Part shown: piece by piece, positions 1 through 6,697 of the stretch
Layout: each line of letters starts with the position of its first letter
Numbering within the stretch: position 1 is the first letter of the stretch
Assembly (NCBI GenBank): GCA_934659425.1
Contig: CAKUHU010000010.1
Coordinates: 1-44,721 of the forward strand
Reading direction: 5' to 3'
Length of the DNA stretch: 44,721 nucleotides
DNA from: an uncultured Oscillospiraceae bacterium
Lineage (GTDB): Bacteria; Bacillota; Clostridia; Oscillospirales; Oscillospiraceae
The notes under the pieces: model-generated
What the model was told of the DNA's origin: nothing
The model's input: only the letters and a program-made list of their open reading frames with translations
The model's database searches: none
Program-made: the position numbers and the translations under genes

Positions 1-74
1 AAAGGCGGCCGTTTGTCTGTACTCTTTCATTCCTATTTGTGCGGACGCTGTGCGGCCGAATGGTTGATTAACAT
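1..74 (+). repeat. Left copy of 74-bp inverted terminal repeat
   Basis: Positions 1-74 match the reverse complement of 44642-44715 at 73 of 74 positions; the mismatch is G50 versus A at the partner (plus-strand T44666). Similarity stops right after the CAT of AACAT, inside the start codon of the surface-protein gene at 73. The unit carries two GCGGCCG heptamers (5-11 and 52-58). It could be a dispersed element or a recombination site; the sequence may continue beyond the window. Confidence 0.9.
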
Positions 75-1707
75 GAAACGCACAATCATAACCCTTTTGG
101 CAATTCTGAGCCTGTCCATCATGGCCCCGGCTGCTTATGCCCAAGAATACATACCGGAAGTGTCTACGCTGAGTGAGCTGCAACAGGCCATAGCGGAAGC
201 GGAAGCGGGGGACACGATCAGACTTTTGCAGACGATTGATGTTGATACTCCTATGACTATTGGTGTTGATGGAAAGCCCCTGACGCTCTGTGCCGCTGCG
301 GGAGTCCGAACCTATCTGCGCTTTGTGGGTGATTGGGGAACTGCGTCATACTGTAAGTTGTACGATCTCAGCATTGACGGTGACAATTATTTCCCGTATG
401 ACTCCCTTGTGACCATCGACACGCCCAATGCTGTTTACATGACCCGGCTGACTTTTGCAAATGGGCGATCTGATAATGTGGGCGGCGCTGTGCGGATAGA
501 TCAGGGACAGGTTTATGCAATGAGCTGCACATTTAAGGATTGTTATGCAACCAGAGGTGGAGCGGTCTATGCGCCTGTGGGGACTTCGTTCTATCCGAGT
601 GAGTGCGACTTTATTGGGAACTCAGCTTCATTTGACGGTGGGGCTATTTACTGCGAGGGCGGCGGAGAGATAAAAGGTTGCACGTTTACGGGCAACTATG
701 CGGTCAATGGTTTAGGTGGTGCCGTTTATGCAGGGAACGGCGTTTTGATCGACCGAGGAATGATCAGCGGAAATACTGCCCTCTATGGCGGCGGAGTGTA
801 TGTGCTGGACAACGGCAAAGTCCAAAATTGCAAGCTGTACCAGAATACCGGCACTTTGGGCGGCGATGACCTGTCGGCAGCGGGTAGCGTGTCGATCAGC
901 GCAGACGATTATAGCACCCTGTTCAGCGAGGAATTGACTGCCGGGGAATATGACGCTTACGGGTGGTTTCCTGACGCTGAGGGAAGCCGATATGATGTAG
1001 AAAACCCACCTGAGCCGGTTTCTTCCACGGACAAGCTGTCAGGGGTTGCTTTGAAGTTTGCCCTATATAAAAAGCCTGCTCCTGAGCCGGAACCAGAACC
1101 CACGCCTACGCCCTCTCCTGAGCCATCTAAACCGTCTTCCGGTGGGCATAGTCACTCTCATACCCCTAAGCCGGAAGTGAAGCCAGAACCCGCCACAGAG
1201 CCATCTGCGCCCCTTCTAAAGTGCGGCAAGGCGGTGATTGAAAAAGAAAACGTGGTCGATATGATAAGCTATGTGAAGCGGTTTGTACCGGCACAGGAAC
1301 GGCTTACCAGAGGAAAGTTTGCCGCCCTGCTTTATGGCCTACTCAGTACCGAAAGCAAAGCGGACTGCGATAAAATTGCGGAGAGCTGTTTCGATGATTT
1401 ATACGGTTCGCCCTATGAGAACGCCGTGTCTGCGCTGACGGGTGAAGGAGCCTTTTGTGGCGGCTGTGGTGGCTCTTTTGACGCTGAGGGTATTGTTTCC
1501 TATGGACAATTTCTAACCGTTCTGACACGCTTTGTAGAGCCTGAGAAGGGCTATGTGGGTAGCTTTAATGTATTAGACCATTGGGCGGCTCCTGCCGCCA
1601 TCAAAGCCGCTTCTGCGGGGTGGATTGACGATGTACCGATAGACTTAAACGCTCCTGCTACATACGGCACATTTGTAAATCTGCTGGCGAAAATATTTGC
1701 ACTATAA
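73..1707 (+). CDS. Secreted beta-helix surface protein with C-terminal SLH-like region
   Basis: The 544-aa protein has a clear signal peptide (MKRTIITLLAILSLSIMAPA, cleavage near AYA-QE), so it should be exported. Residues ~95-280 carry POMP/pectin-lyase-like repeats (GGAVY, GGAIY, GGGVY alternating with F..N), typical of a right-handed beta-helix. A Pro/Glu/Thr spacer and a His-rich GHSHSHTP stretch follow. The last ~140 residues resemble S-layer homology repeats, which would bind secondary wall polymer. The start at 73 is chosen because the signal peptide begins there; an in-frame TTG at 13 adds residues with no signal character. No good Shine-Dalgarno precedes 73. It converges on the integrase operon and shares a bidirectional terminator with it. 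It may be an adhesin or binding protein; the substrate is unknown. Confidence 0.75.
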   Translation: MKRTIITLLAILSLSIMAPAAYAQEYIPEVSTLSELQQAIAEAEAGDTIRLLQTIDVDTPMTIGVDGKPLTLCAAAGVRTYLRFVGDWGTASYCKLYDLSIDGDNYFPYDSLVTIDTPNAVYMTRLTFANGRSDNVGGAVRIDQGQVYAMSCTFKDCYATRGGAVYAPVGTSFYPSECDFIGNSASFDGGAIYCEGGGEIKGCTFTGNYAVNGLGGAVYAGNGVLIDRGMISGNTALYGGGVYVLDNGKVQNCKLYQNTGTLGGDDLSAAGSVSISADDYSTLFSEELTAGEYDAYGWFPDAEGSRYDVENPPEPVSSTDKLSGVALKFALYKKPAPEPEPEPTPTPSPEPSKPSSGGHSHSHTPKPEVKPEPATEPSAPLLKCGKAVIEKENVVDMISYVKRFVPAQERLTRGKFAALLYGLLSTESKADCDKIAESCFDDLYGSPYENAVSALTGEGAFCGGCGGSFDAEGIVSYGQFLTVLTRFVEPEKGYVGSFNVLDHWAAPAAIKAASAGWIDDVPIDLNAPATYGTFVNLLAKIFAL

Positions 1708-1710
1708 GTG

Positions 1711-1745
1711 AAAAGACCAGAGAGCATTTCGCCCTCTGGTCTTTT
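1711..1745. terminator. Bidirectional rho-independent terminator
   Basis: A perfect 12-bp stem (AAAAGACCAGAG with CTCTGGTCTTTT, 1711-1722 and 1734-1745) separates the convergent surface-protein gene and the integrase operon. A and T runs at both ends allow function in either direction. Confidence 0.85.
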
Positions 1746-1755
1746 CGCACGGTAT

Positions 1756-2106
1756 TTACTGCTTGTCCTCCTGCTCTGCCTGCTTTTCCAAGTCGGTGAG
1801 CCAACTGTCAATCTGTTCAAGGGTCATGGGGCAAGGGGCAACGGCGCAGTTGTTCAGATCTGTCAGATAATAGTCTCCGTGACCACCTCTGACCATCAGA
1901 TCGAGCTTTGCTGCCCTATCGGAAAGGGCTTTCTCAATGCGCTTGACTCCTTCAATGTCAAACCATTGTTCAAGCACTTCCTGAGTCATCAGGCCGGGGG
2001 ACAGAATAAAACCGTCCGAGTCCGTCAGATAATACTTCCTATGATCAGCCGTGTGGACTGTCAGATTGAGCTTTGCCGCTCTGTTGTGGATTGCGTTTTC
2101 GGTCAT
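1756..2106 (-). CDS. Hypothetical protein with internal duplication
   Basis: 116 aa, last gene of the integrase operon. Start at 2106 follows AGGAGGT with an 8-nt gap. The protein is two copies of one ~45-residue unit: residues ~10-50 (AAKLNLTV, KYYLTDSDG, MTQEVLEQWF) and ~65-108 (AAKLDLMV, DYYLTDLNN, MTLEQIDSWL). Each unit looks like a small alpha/beta module with a YYLTD core. No signal peptide or membrane segment is visible. Family not recognised; function unknown. Confidence 0.7.
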   Translation of the reverse strand: MTENAIHNRAAKLNLTVHTADHRKYYLTDSDGFILSPGLMTQEVLEQWFDIEGVKRIEKALSDRAAKLDLMVRGGHGDYYLTDLNNCAVAPCPMTLEQIDSWLTDLEKQAEQEDKQ

Positions 2107-2196
2107 GATACATACCTCCTGAATTTTACTGTGTATTTTTAGGATACACCGATTTTTGCCACTTTCGGTGTTGCCTGTGGCACTAATTGAAGCCCA

Positions 2197-2397
2197 TTAG
2201 CGTTTCCAACGCACGGGTTCCCACGCATAAGGTTTGCCGTGCTTTTTCATGTACCAGTCTTCAAATTCCTTGCGGTGCTGCTCGTCACGGAAGAACTCAC
2301 GGACAGACCGGGCAAGCAGACTGGCAAACGCTTTTGCCTGTCCTTCGACCTCTGGTACAAAAACGCTCTTTTTCTGAACTGCATTTTCCGTATACAT
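2197..2397 (-). CDS. Hypothetical small protein
   Basis: 66 aa, charged and probably helical, soluble. The centre (AKAFASLLARSVREFFRDE) reads as an amphipathic helix, followed by a basic C-terminus with two tryptophans. It begins 21 bp after the stop of the upstream gene and has only a weak ribosome site (GAGAGGG, distant). It lies in the integrase operon. No family recognised. Confidence 0.6.
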   Translation of the reverse strand: MYTENAVQKKSVFVPEVEGQAKAFASLLARSVREFFRDEQHRKEFEDWYMKKHGKPYAWEPVRWKR

Positions 2398-2418
2398 AAT
2401 TGCTCAACCCTCTCACCG

Positions 2419-2733
2419 TCAATTTTTTGCGTCAAGCATTTTTGCGAGAGCGTCTTCCGCCATCTTGTGAAGCGAAAGCATATTGGGAACAAATTCGTCC
2501 ACAATCTGTTTTGCCACGGCGGCGGTTTCGGGTTTGAGCTGCGGACTGCGGCATATCTCCTGAGCCACTACGAGCTTACCGGCAGCGGTGTAGAGCCGTA
2601 CCAGCCAATCGGAAATCTCCGTGTGGGTCTTGATGCTTTCGCTGTCGCCTATAAGGCGTTTCAGCTCGTCACCGAGGGCAGCGAACTCTTTCTCCAAATC
2701 GTAGGAGACAGGCAACTTTTTCTTGAATTTCAT
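2419..2733 (-). CDS. Hypothetical helical protein
   Basis: 104 aa, predicted mostly alpha-helical with many Glu/Lys residues. Its start overlaps the stop of the upstream S24-like gene by 4 nt (ATGA), so translation is probably coupled. It sits third in the integrase operon. The N-terminus MKFKKKLPV is basic. No recognisable domain; a DNA- or partner-binding accessory of the element is possible but unproven. Confidence 0.65.
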   Translation of the reverse strand: MKFKKKLPVSYDLEKEFAALGDELKRLIGDSESIKTHTEISDWLVRLYTAAGKLVVAQEICRSPQLKPETAAVAKQIVDEFVPNMLSLHKMAEDALAKMLDAKN

Positions 2734-3161
2734 CTGATTTCCTCCAATTCATTTATTCCATTAAGCACCAGATTTCCGTTCTGGCTTTCTAACGCAATTC
2801 TGTTCTGCTGTGCGAACTTGGCGGTAATGATTTGCCGAGAACTCAGCGGCTTATACAAGAAACGGCTACTGCCTGTTACAATGCCGATCAACCGCACATT
2901 GTCGTTATTCTGCCCCTCATAGACAAAGGACGGAAATTTCCGGTTTTCAGCTTTCAGAATGATCTTGCCATCTTCAAAAATGACCTTGCGAATGTGGAGC
3001 TTTGTTGTCTGCTCCTTTTCATCGGTAATCAGAACAGCAACCATGTGACCGTTTTCCACTTCAAAGCCGGGGCAGACGGTAACTAAATCGCCAATTTCAA
3101 TGAGCGGACTCATACTGCGGTCGATCATGTCAACCTCGAATTTCACCCGATACTGTTTCAT
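2730..3161 (-). CDS. S24/LexA-like protein lacking a DNA-binding domain
   Basis: 143 aa. Residues ~10-95 resemble the LexA/UmuD S24 peptidase fold: a DRSMSPLIEIGDLVTV segment matches the nucleophile-serine motif (SM.P...GD.V), then a strand like NGHMVAVLI, then LKAEN like the LPEN/LRPEN segment. By eye the general-base lysine position falls on Arg in HIRKV, so autocleavage activity is uncertain. There is no N-terminal HTH, unlike phage repressors. It begins 11 bp after integrase, with AGGAGGAAG overlapping the integrase stop, so the two are co-expressed. It may be an anti-repressor, a UmuD-like protein or a decoy of a LexA-type repressor. Confidence 0.6.
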   Translation of the reverse strand: MKQYRVKFEVDMIDRSMSPLIEIGDLVTVCPGFEVENGHMVAVLITDEKEQTTKLHIRKVIFEDGKIILKAENRKFPSFVYEGQNNDNVRLIGIVTGSSRFLYKPLSSRQIITAKFAQQNRIALESQNGNLVLNGINELEEIR

Positions 3162-3172
3162 AAAACTTCCTC

Positions 3173-4363
3173 CTACGCTTTCTTTTTGAATAGAACATCA
3201 GCCAATGCCTTGTTTGCTTCTGCGTCAGCCTTTGCCAAAACATGAGCATAAATACTGCCCGTGGTGTTCGGGTCTTTATGCCCTAACCGCTTTGCAACCG
3301 TGATAATGTCAACCCCCTCCCCAATTAAAATAGACGCCTGAGTGTGCCGAAATTTGTGAGGGTTGATATGCGGCAATCCATTCCGCTTGCTGAACTTATT
3401 CAGCCAATCGGTAATGCTGTCGGGGTGCATGGGTTTACCGTCTTCACGGGTGAAGCAATAGCCGGTATTAACCCACCGTTCACCCATTTGTAGCCGCATG
3501 ATGGACTGTTCCTTACGATACTGAGCCAACAACTGAATGACGGAATGATCGACACAGACATAACGTACTTCGCCGGTCTTGGGGGTATCTGCGTAAATAC
3601 CCCGTTGCTTAGAATAGAGAAGGTTCGTGCAAATCTTGATTTCGTCCTTTTTGAAATCAATCGCAGACCATTTCAACCCCATGATCTCTCCCCGCCGTGC
3701 GCCTGTCGCAATCATTAGAAGGGTGATACAACGCCATTTAAGGGGTTCATGCTCCAAACACTTCATGATCTGCTCCACGTCTTCGATTTCAAAAAAGGTT
3801 GCTTCTTTTTTCTTCACCGATGGTGGGGAAGCGGTTTCAGCCGGATTGAATTTGACCAGACCTTCCTTCATGGCCTGATTGAAGATACCGTGGATAAGCC
3901 GGTGGTGTTCCATTATGGTCTTCGGGGAAAGACCTTCGCCCGTCCGCTTGTTCTGCCCCTTCTGAGCCAACTTGACATAAAAGCGGTTTAGGTGTTCGCA
4001 GTTCACATCAGACAATTTCAGAAAGCCGATTTCTTCATTGATACGAACCAGCAGTTCACGATACCTGTCAACTGTGCTGTGCTTTTGATCTCGCTCTTTC
4101 AGGGTCATAAAGTATTCCGCATAAGCCGCAAAGGTTTTCCGATCAGTAGACACCAGCCCTTCCCGGCATTGTTGCTCGAACAGAAGCGCAAACCGATCAA
4201 GCTCTTTCTTGATGGTACGAGAGTTCTTCATGCCATCGGGAATTTTCCATACCGTACTGTACGGTTTGAGCTGTTTTCCGTCAGCGTCCCGACCCCGATA
4301 GACTTTAATTTGATAGGCGTACACAGCGCCGCTCTTGTTTTTAATGGGACTTGATGAAGCCAT
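3173..4363 (-). CDS. Tyrosine recombinase (integrase)
   Basis: 396 aa, normal for Tn916/phage-type integrases. It catalyses site-specific integration and excision. Order: N-terminal AT-hook/arm-binding-like region with YRGRD, SAM-like core-binding domain (~95-190), catalytic domain with Arg in GARRGEI (~221), HKFRHT (~337-341), LGH, and the tyrosine in SIYAH (~370). The start at 4363 is chosen for AAAGGAG 8-9 nt upstream; an upstream ATG (4480) would run through the promoter. It is first in a five-gene operon and divergent from the XRE repressor. The element's attachment site was not identified, and the gene is not adjacent to a recognisable end. Confidence 0.93.
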   Translation of the reverse strand: MASSSPIKNKSGAVYAYQIKVYRGRDADGKQLKPYSTVWKIPDGMKNSRTIKKELDRFALLFEQQCREGLVSTDRKTFAAYAEYFMTLKERDQKHSTVDRYRELLVRINEEIGFLKLSDVNCEHLNRFYVKLAQKGQNKRTGEGLSPKTIMEHHRLIHGIFNQAMKEGLVKFNPAETASPPSVKKKEATFFEIEDVEQIMKCLEHEPLKWRCITLLMIATGARRGEIMGLKWSAIDFKKDEIKICTNLLYSKQRGIYADTPKTGEVRYVCVDHSVIQLLAQYRKEQSIMRLQMGERWVNTGYCFTREDGKPMHPDSITDWLNKFSKRNGLPHINPHKFRHTQASILIGEGVDIITVAKRLGHKDPNTTGSIYAHVLAKADAEANKALADVLFKKKA

Positions 4364-4404
4364 ATTGCAACCGCTCCTTTCATGTAAATTTTGTCTACGG
4401 TTGC

Positions 4405-4433
4405 ATTGTAAACTATATAGTGTCGTTTGTCGA
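4405..4433 (-). promoter_or_regulatory. Integrase promoter with operator-like core
   Basis: On the minus strand: TCGACA, 17-nt spacer, TACAAT. The spacer holds AACGACACTATATAGTT. It is almost identical to the promoter at 13462-13490 and related to the repressor promoter at 4474-4502, suggesting one repressor acts on all three. Confidence 0.75.
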
Positions 4434-4473
4434 TATATAAAATAAACTTTTTGATTTCTTTTGCAATAATAGA

Positions 4474-4502
4474 TTGACACAGGACATTAAATAGTGTATC
4501 AT
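4474..4502 (+). promoter_or_regulatory. XRE repressor promoter with operator-like core
   Basis: TTGACA (4474-4479), 17-nt spacer, TATCAT (4497-4502). The spacer and -10 contain ACATTAAATAGTGT, an imperfect palindrome, which fits autoregulation by the XRE protein encoded just downstream. Confidence 0.75.
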
Positions 4503-4526
4503 CAAGGCGTGAAATGAGGTGAAATT

Positions 4527-4745
4527 ATGCAACTTTCGGTGAGCGAAAAAATCAAAATCATCTTAGGCCGTAGAAACATGACGGTGTCCGACCTTGCAAA
4601 AAAATTGAACACCTCACGGCAAAATCTGACGAACAAATTTGCCAGAAATAACTTTAGCGAGAAAGAGCTTCAAGAGATTGCCGAAGCGATGGATTGTAGC
4701 GTCAATGTGCTGTTCAAATTGAATGATACTGAGGAAACAATCTGA
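4527..4745 (+). CDS. XRE-family HTH transcriptional regulator
   Basis: 72 aa, essentially a single Cro/C1-type helix-turn-helix: helices around SEKIKIILGRRN, TVSDLAKKLN and TSRQNLTNKFA, then SEKELQEIAEAMDC and NVLF, the normal order for this family. Ribosome site GAGGTG lies ~7 nt before the ATG. It is divergent from integrase and closed by a terminator at 4762-4799. It is probably the master repressor of the element: its own, the integrase and the FtsK-module promoters share one palindromic core. There is no S24 cleavage domain, so induction would need an anti-repressor or another signal. Confidence 0.85.
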   Translation: MQLSVSEKIKIILGRRNMTVSDLAKKLNTSRQNLTNKFARNNFSEKELQEIAEAMDCSVNVLFKLNDTEETI

Positions 4746-4761
4746 AATTTCTCAGAGAAGA

Positions 4762-4799
4762 GCGGTTAAGTGTACCAGACTTAGCCGCCCTTCTTTTTT
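4762..4799 (+). terminator. Rho-independent terminator after XRE gene
   Basis: GCGGTTAAGT pairs with ACTTAGCCGC (4762-4771 and 4779-4788, one G-U pair), followed by CCTTCTTTTTTA. It also abuts the stop of the convergent packaging-like gene. Confidence 0.8.
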
Positions 4800-5409
4800 A
4801 ATTCTCGTCTGCGTCTGTGCCTTCACAACCGATAACATCGGTCAAATACTTCTGTTCCAGTTCATCGGAGGACGCTGTGTCACCAAGGGGATTTACAGGC
4901 GGGGCAACCGTGATTTCTGTCCTGTCGCTCATGCCGTAGTAATTCTTCCCGTAGAAAATAGACCAGACCGTATCAACATTCTTGTTGAAAGCGGATTGGG
5001 ACATAACGGACATGATTGCGTCACGGGTCATGAGAATAAACTCATTAAATTCCTTATTCTGGTGGACATTTTCACCGTTGAACCACTTATACAGAACTCG
5101 TCTGCCTACCCCCAATGCAATAGCCCAACCCTCCATTGTGGGGACAAATTGGCGCTCCGCACAGGAAAGAAAATACTCCTGAGTCCGCTGCTTTGCCGTG
5201 GCAAGATCACCGTAGGCGCACTTTGGGTGAGAAATGGCCTGATTGAGATTTTCCAGAGCGTCCATGACAATCTTTGAGGTCATAACGCCCTTTTCGGGGG
5301 TAAAGTCACCATATACCCTCTTGGAGTGCTTCATTTGGGAAGTGGCTCTTTCAGCCAGCGCCTTAGAAACCGTCTTTGCGGTCATTTCCGTGTTTTCCTT
5401 CGTTTCCAT
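4798..5409 (-). CDS. Terminase small subunit-like DNA-packaging protein
   Basis: 203 aa. The middle (WAIALGVGRRVLYKWFNGE, ~residues 100-120) is a helix-turn-helix like that in phage TerS. It is followed by a helical region and the segment FYGKNYYGMSDRTEI, reminiscent of the C-terminal part of clostridial phage small terminases. Such proteins recognise the packaging site on phage DNA. Start at 5409 has a strong AGGAGGTG 8 nt upstream; an internal ATG at 5385 forms an ATGA overlap with the preceding micro-ORF. It is last in the long minus-strand operon. No large terminase gene is in the window, as in satellites that borrow the helper's motor. The function is inferred from weak similarity only. 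Confidence 0.5.
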   Translation of the reverse strand: METKENTEMTAKTVSKALAERATSQMKHSKRVYGDFTPEKGVMTSKIVMDALENLNQAISHPKCAYGDLATAKQRTQEYFLSCAERQFVPTMEGWAIALGVGRRVLYKWFNGENVHQNKEFNEFILMTRDAIMSVMSQSAFNKNVDTVWSIFYGKNYYGMSDRTEITVAPPVNPLGDTASSDELEQKYLTDVIGCEGTDADEN

Positions 5410-5528
5410 TCAACTTTCACCTCCTGTTTGGGGCTTATACCGGGAATGGTCATAGCCCCTGTCCGAACCATAAGATTGATACCCTTTTCCAAAACTATCT
5501 GCTTGACTGCGGGGGACAACTCTCCCAT
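5382..5528 (-). CDS. 48-aa micro-ORF overlapping its neighbours
   Basis: Its ATG overlaps the stop of the upstream gene (TAATG) and has GGAGG 7 nt upstream. Its TGA lies inside the next gene, 28 nt past that gene's start, at an internal ATGA. The product begins MGELSPAVKQIVLEKG and ends with a very basic tail (EWKRRKTRK). No family recognised. Tight coupling on both sides supports translation; it could instead be chance. Confidence 0.5.
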   Translation of the reverse strand: MGELSPAVKQIVLEKGINLMVRTGAMTIPGISPKQEVKVEWKRRKTRK

Positions 5529-6346
5529 TAGTTGTCCTCCTTAGCGGCTTCTCTGACAGAATGGATGAATTCGTCCAGCCGACTTGCAAACAGTTCAGAA
5601 CCCAAACTGTATTCATTGTCCGCAATGAATTTCTTGATGTCTTCAGCCTTTTCGGGATAATTCTCTTTGAGCTGAGTAAGGCGCTCCATAGCGGTAGGAA
5701 CAGCGGGGGCGGGTTCAAACTTTCCGCTTTCATACTCGGCAATATAAGTGTCGGTATCATCGATCAGCATTTTGGCGAAGAACGGAATTCCATTACCGAA
5801 CGAGTAGGCGGACATACCAAACCGATCACGCACAACCTCGCCGGTGTAGTTGTAGCAGTATTTCAGCTTGTCTGCGAAGTTGTCAATACGCTTTAGCTGC
5901 CAATCGATAGGGACAAAATCGTATCTCAGCTTGTGGGTCTTTGCGATTTCAGAAAGCACTTTTTCTGCGGAATACACACCTTTGAGAGAGTCCGCAAAAG
6001 CGTCAAATTCCGGCTGAGAAAGGTTCTTGATTTCTTTCAGCACCGACAGGGTTGTGAATTGATCTCTGCTCGGAACACGGCAAGTGGCATTGTTTTTGAC
6101 CGTCTGCCGTTCTGCGTCCAGAACAGCCTTGATTTCGCTTTCAAGGTCATCTTTGCGACTGTCAGTATAGGCAATGCGTTCACGAACGAGCCGTTCACGC
6201 TCCTTGCCCTTCCATTCCTCAGAATGGTCACGATCACGCATGAGATCACTCAGGGCATTGTTGTAGTAAGCAACGCCAGCATTGGTTCCCACATAATGAT
6301 TTTTGAGAATTTCGGCAATCTTCTTGATAAAATGAGTGTTGTTCAT
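5528..6346 (-). CDS. Helical protein, paralogue of the gene at 9308-10225
   Basis: 272 aa, highly charged, alpha-helical with coiled-coil character in residues 20-75. The segment around residues 80-135 (P..D...L..LKEIKNLSQPEFDAFADSL ending in LSEIAKTHKL) matches the same region of the 305-aa protein at 9308-10225 (LLSDVKDLTPGTLNMYAKSM ending in LSQIAKKNGM), so the two are paralogues. Start 6346 is chosen for GGAGGT 7 nt upstream; an alternative ATG at 6388 overlaps the previous stop as ATGA. It is expressed in the tape-measure operon. Function unknown; a structural, scaffold-like or helper-interfering role would fit the position. Confidence 0.7.
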   Translation of the reverse strand: MNNTHFIKKIAEILKNHYVGTNAGVAYYNNALSDLMRDRDHSEEWKGKERERLVRERIAYTDSRKDDLESEIKAVLDAERQTVKNNATCRVPSRDQFTTLSVLKEIKNLSQPEFDAFADSLKGVYSAEKVLSEIAKTHKLRYDFVPIDWQLKRIDNFADKLKYCYNYTGEVVRDRFGMSAYSFGNGIPFFAKMLIDDTDTYIAEYESGKFEPAPAVPTAMERLTQLKENYPEKAEDIKKFIADNEYSLGSELFASRLDEFIHSVREAAKEDN

Positions 6347-6384
6347 AACTTTACCTCCAAAATTTGTTCTGTTGTTTGTGTCTG

Positions 6385-6588
6385 TCATTCATGCTTAGAA
6401 CAATGTTCCAGCCGATACCGACTTTCAAAATCGTCAATGAGCTGCTGTGCTGTTGCTGTGCTATCCGCACCCATAAAGTCAGCAAGAATTCTGTCAGCGT
6501 GAGGGTCATCTTTGAATTTGACCCAAAAGCAGTAGAGTTCTTCTCTGCTATATGGGGCTGCTATCCCTAAGCGCATAGACCACTTCAT
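6385..6588 (-). CDS. Hypothetical small protein downstream of tape measure
   Basis: 67 aa, acidic C-terminal half, soluble. Start at 6588 has GGAGGT 7 nt upstream and overlaps the stop of the 32-aa ORF by 4 nt (ATGA). The sequence (MKWSMRLGIAAPYSREELY, later LADFMGADSTATAQQLIDDF) shows no recognisable domain. It is coupled to its neighbours in the long operon. Confidence 0.6.
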   Translation of the reverse strand: MKWSMRLGIAAPYSREELYCFWVKFKDDPHADRILADFMGADSTATAQQLIDDFESRYRLEHCSKHE

Positions 6589-6683
6589 GTGCGACCTCCT
6601 GCACCGATGGTAGCGGTCATTAGCTCTAAGCCCCTACGGGGCTGAGGAAACTTTGTGCCATTGATTGTGATAAAATTCTGCAT
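6585..6683 (-). CDS. 32-aa ORF resembling the N-terminus of a phage tail protein
   Basis: The ORF starts at 6683 after AAGGAGGGC and ends in an ATGA overlap with the next gene. The peptide begins MQNFITINGTKFPQPRRGLE and continues LMTATIGAGGR. From memory, this resembles the start of small tail proteins that follow the tape-measure gene in clostridial siphophages, which continue into a NANG..VGQ..GRD segment absent here. It is therefore probably a truncated tail gene, either a remnant or a retained peptide. A 10-bp inverted repeat (6641-6650 with 6683-6692) overlaps it. Confidence 0.5.
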   Translation of the reverse strand: MQNFITINGTKFPQPRRGLELMTATIGAGGRT

Positions 6684-6697
6684 TTCCTCAGCCCTCC

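Noticed and set aside
5410..5760. A 116-codon minus-strand frame in another phase
   Set aside because: It lies mainly inside the 272-aa gene and reads as low-similarity Ser/Arg-rich sequence; the 48-codon frame fits the ribosome sites better.
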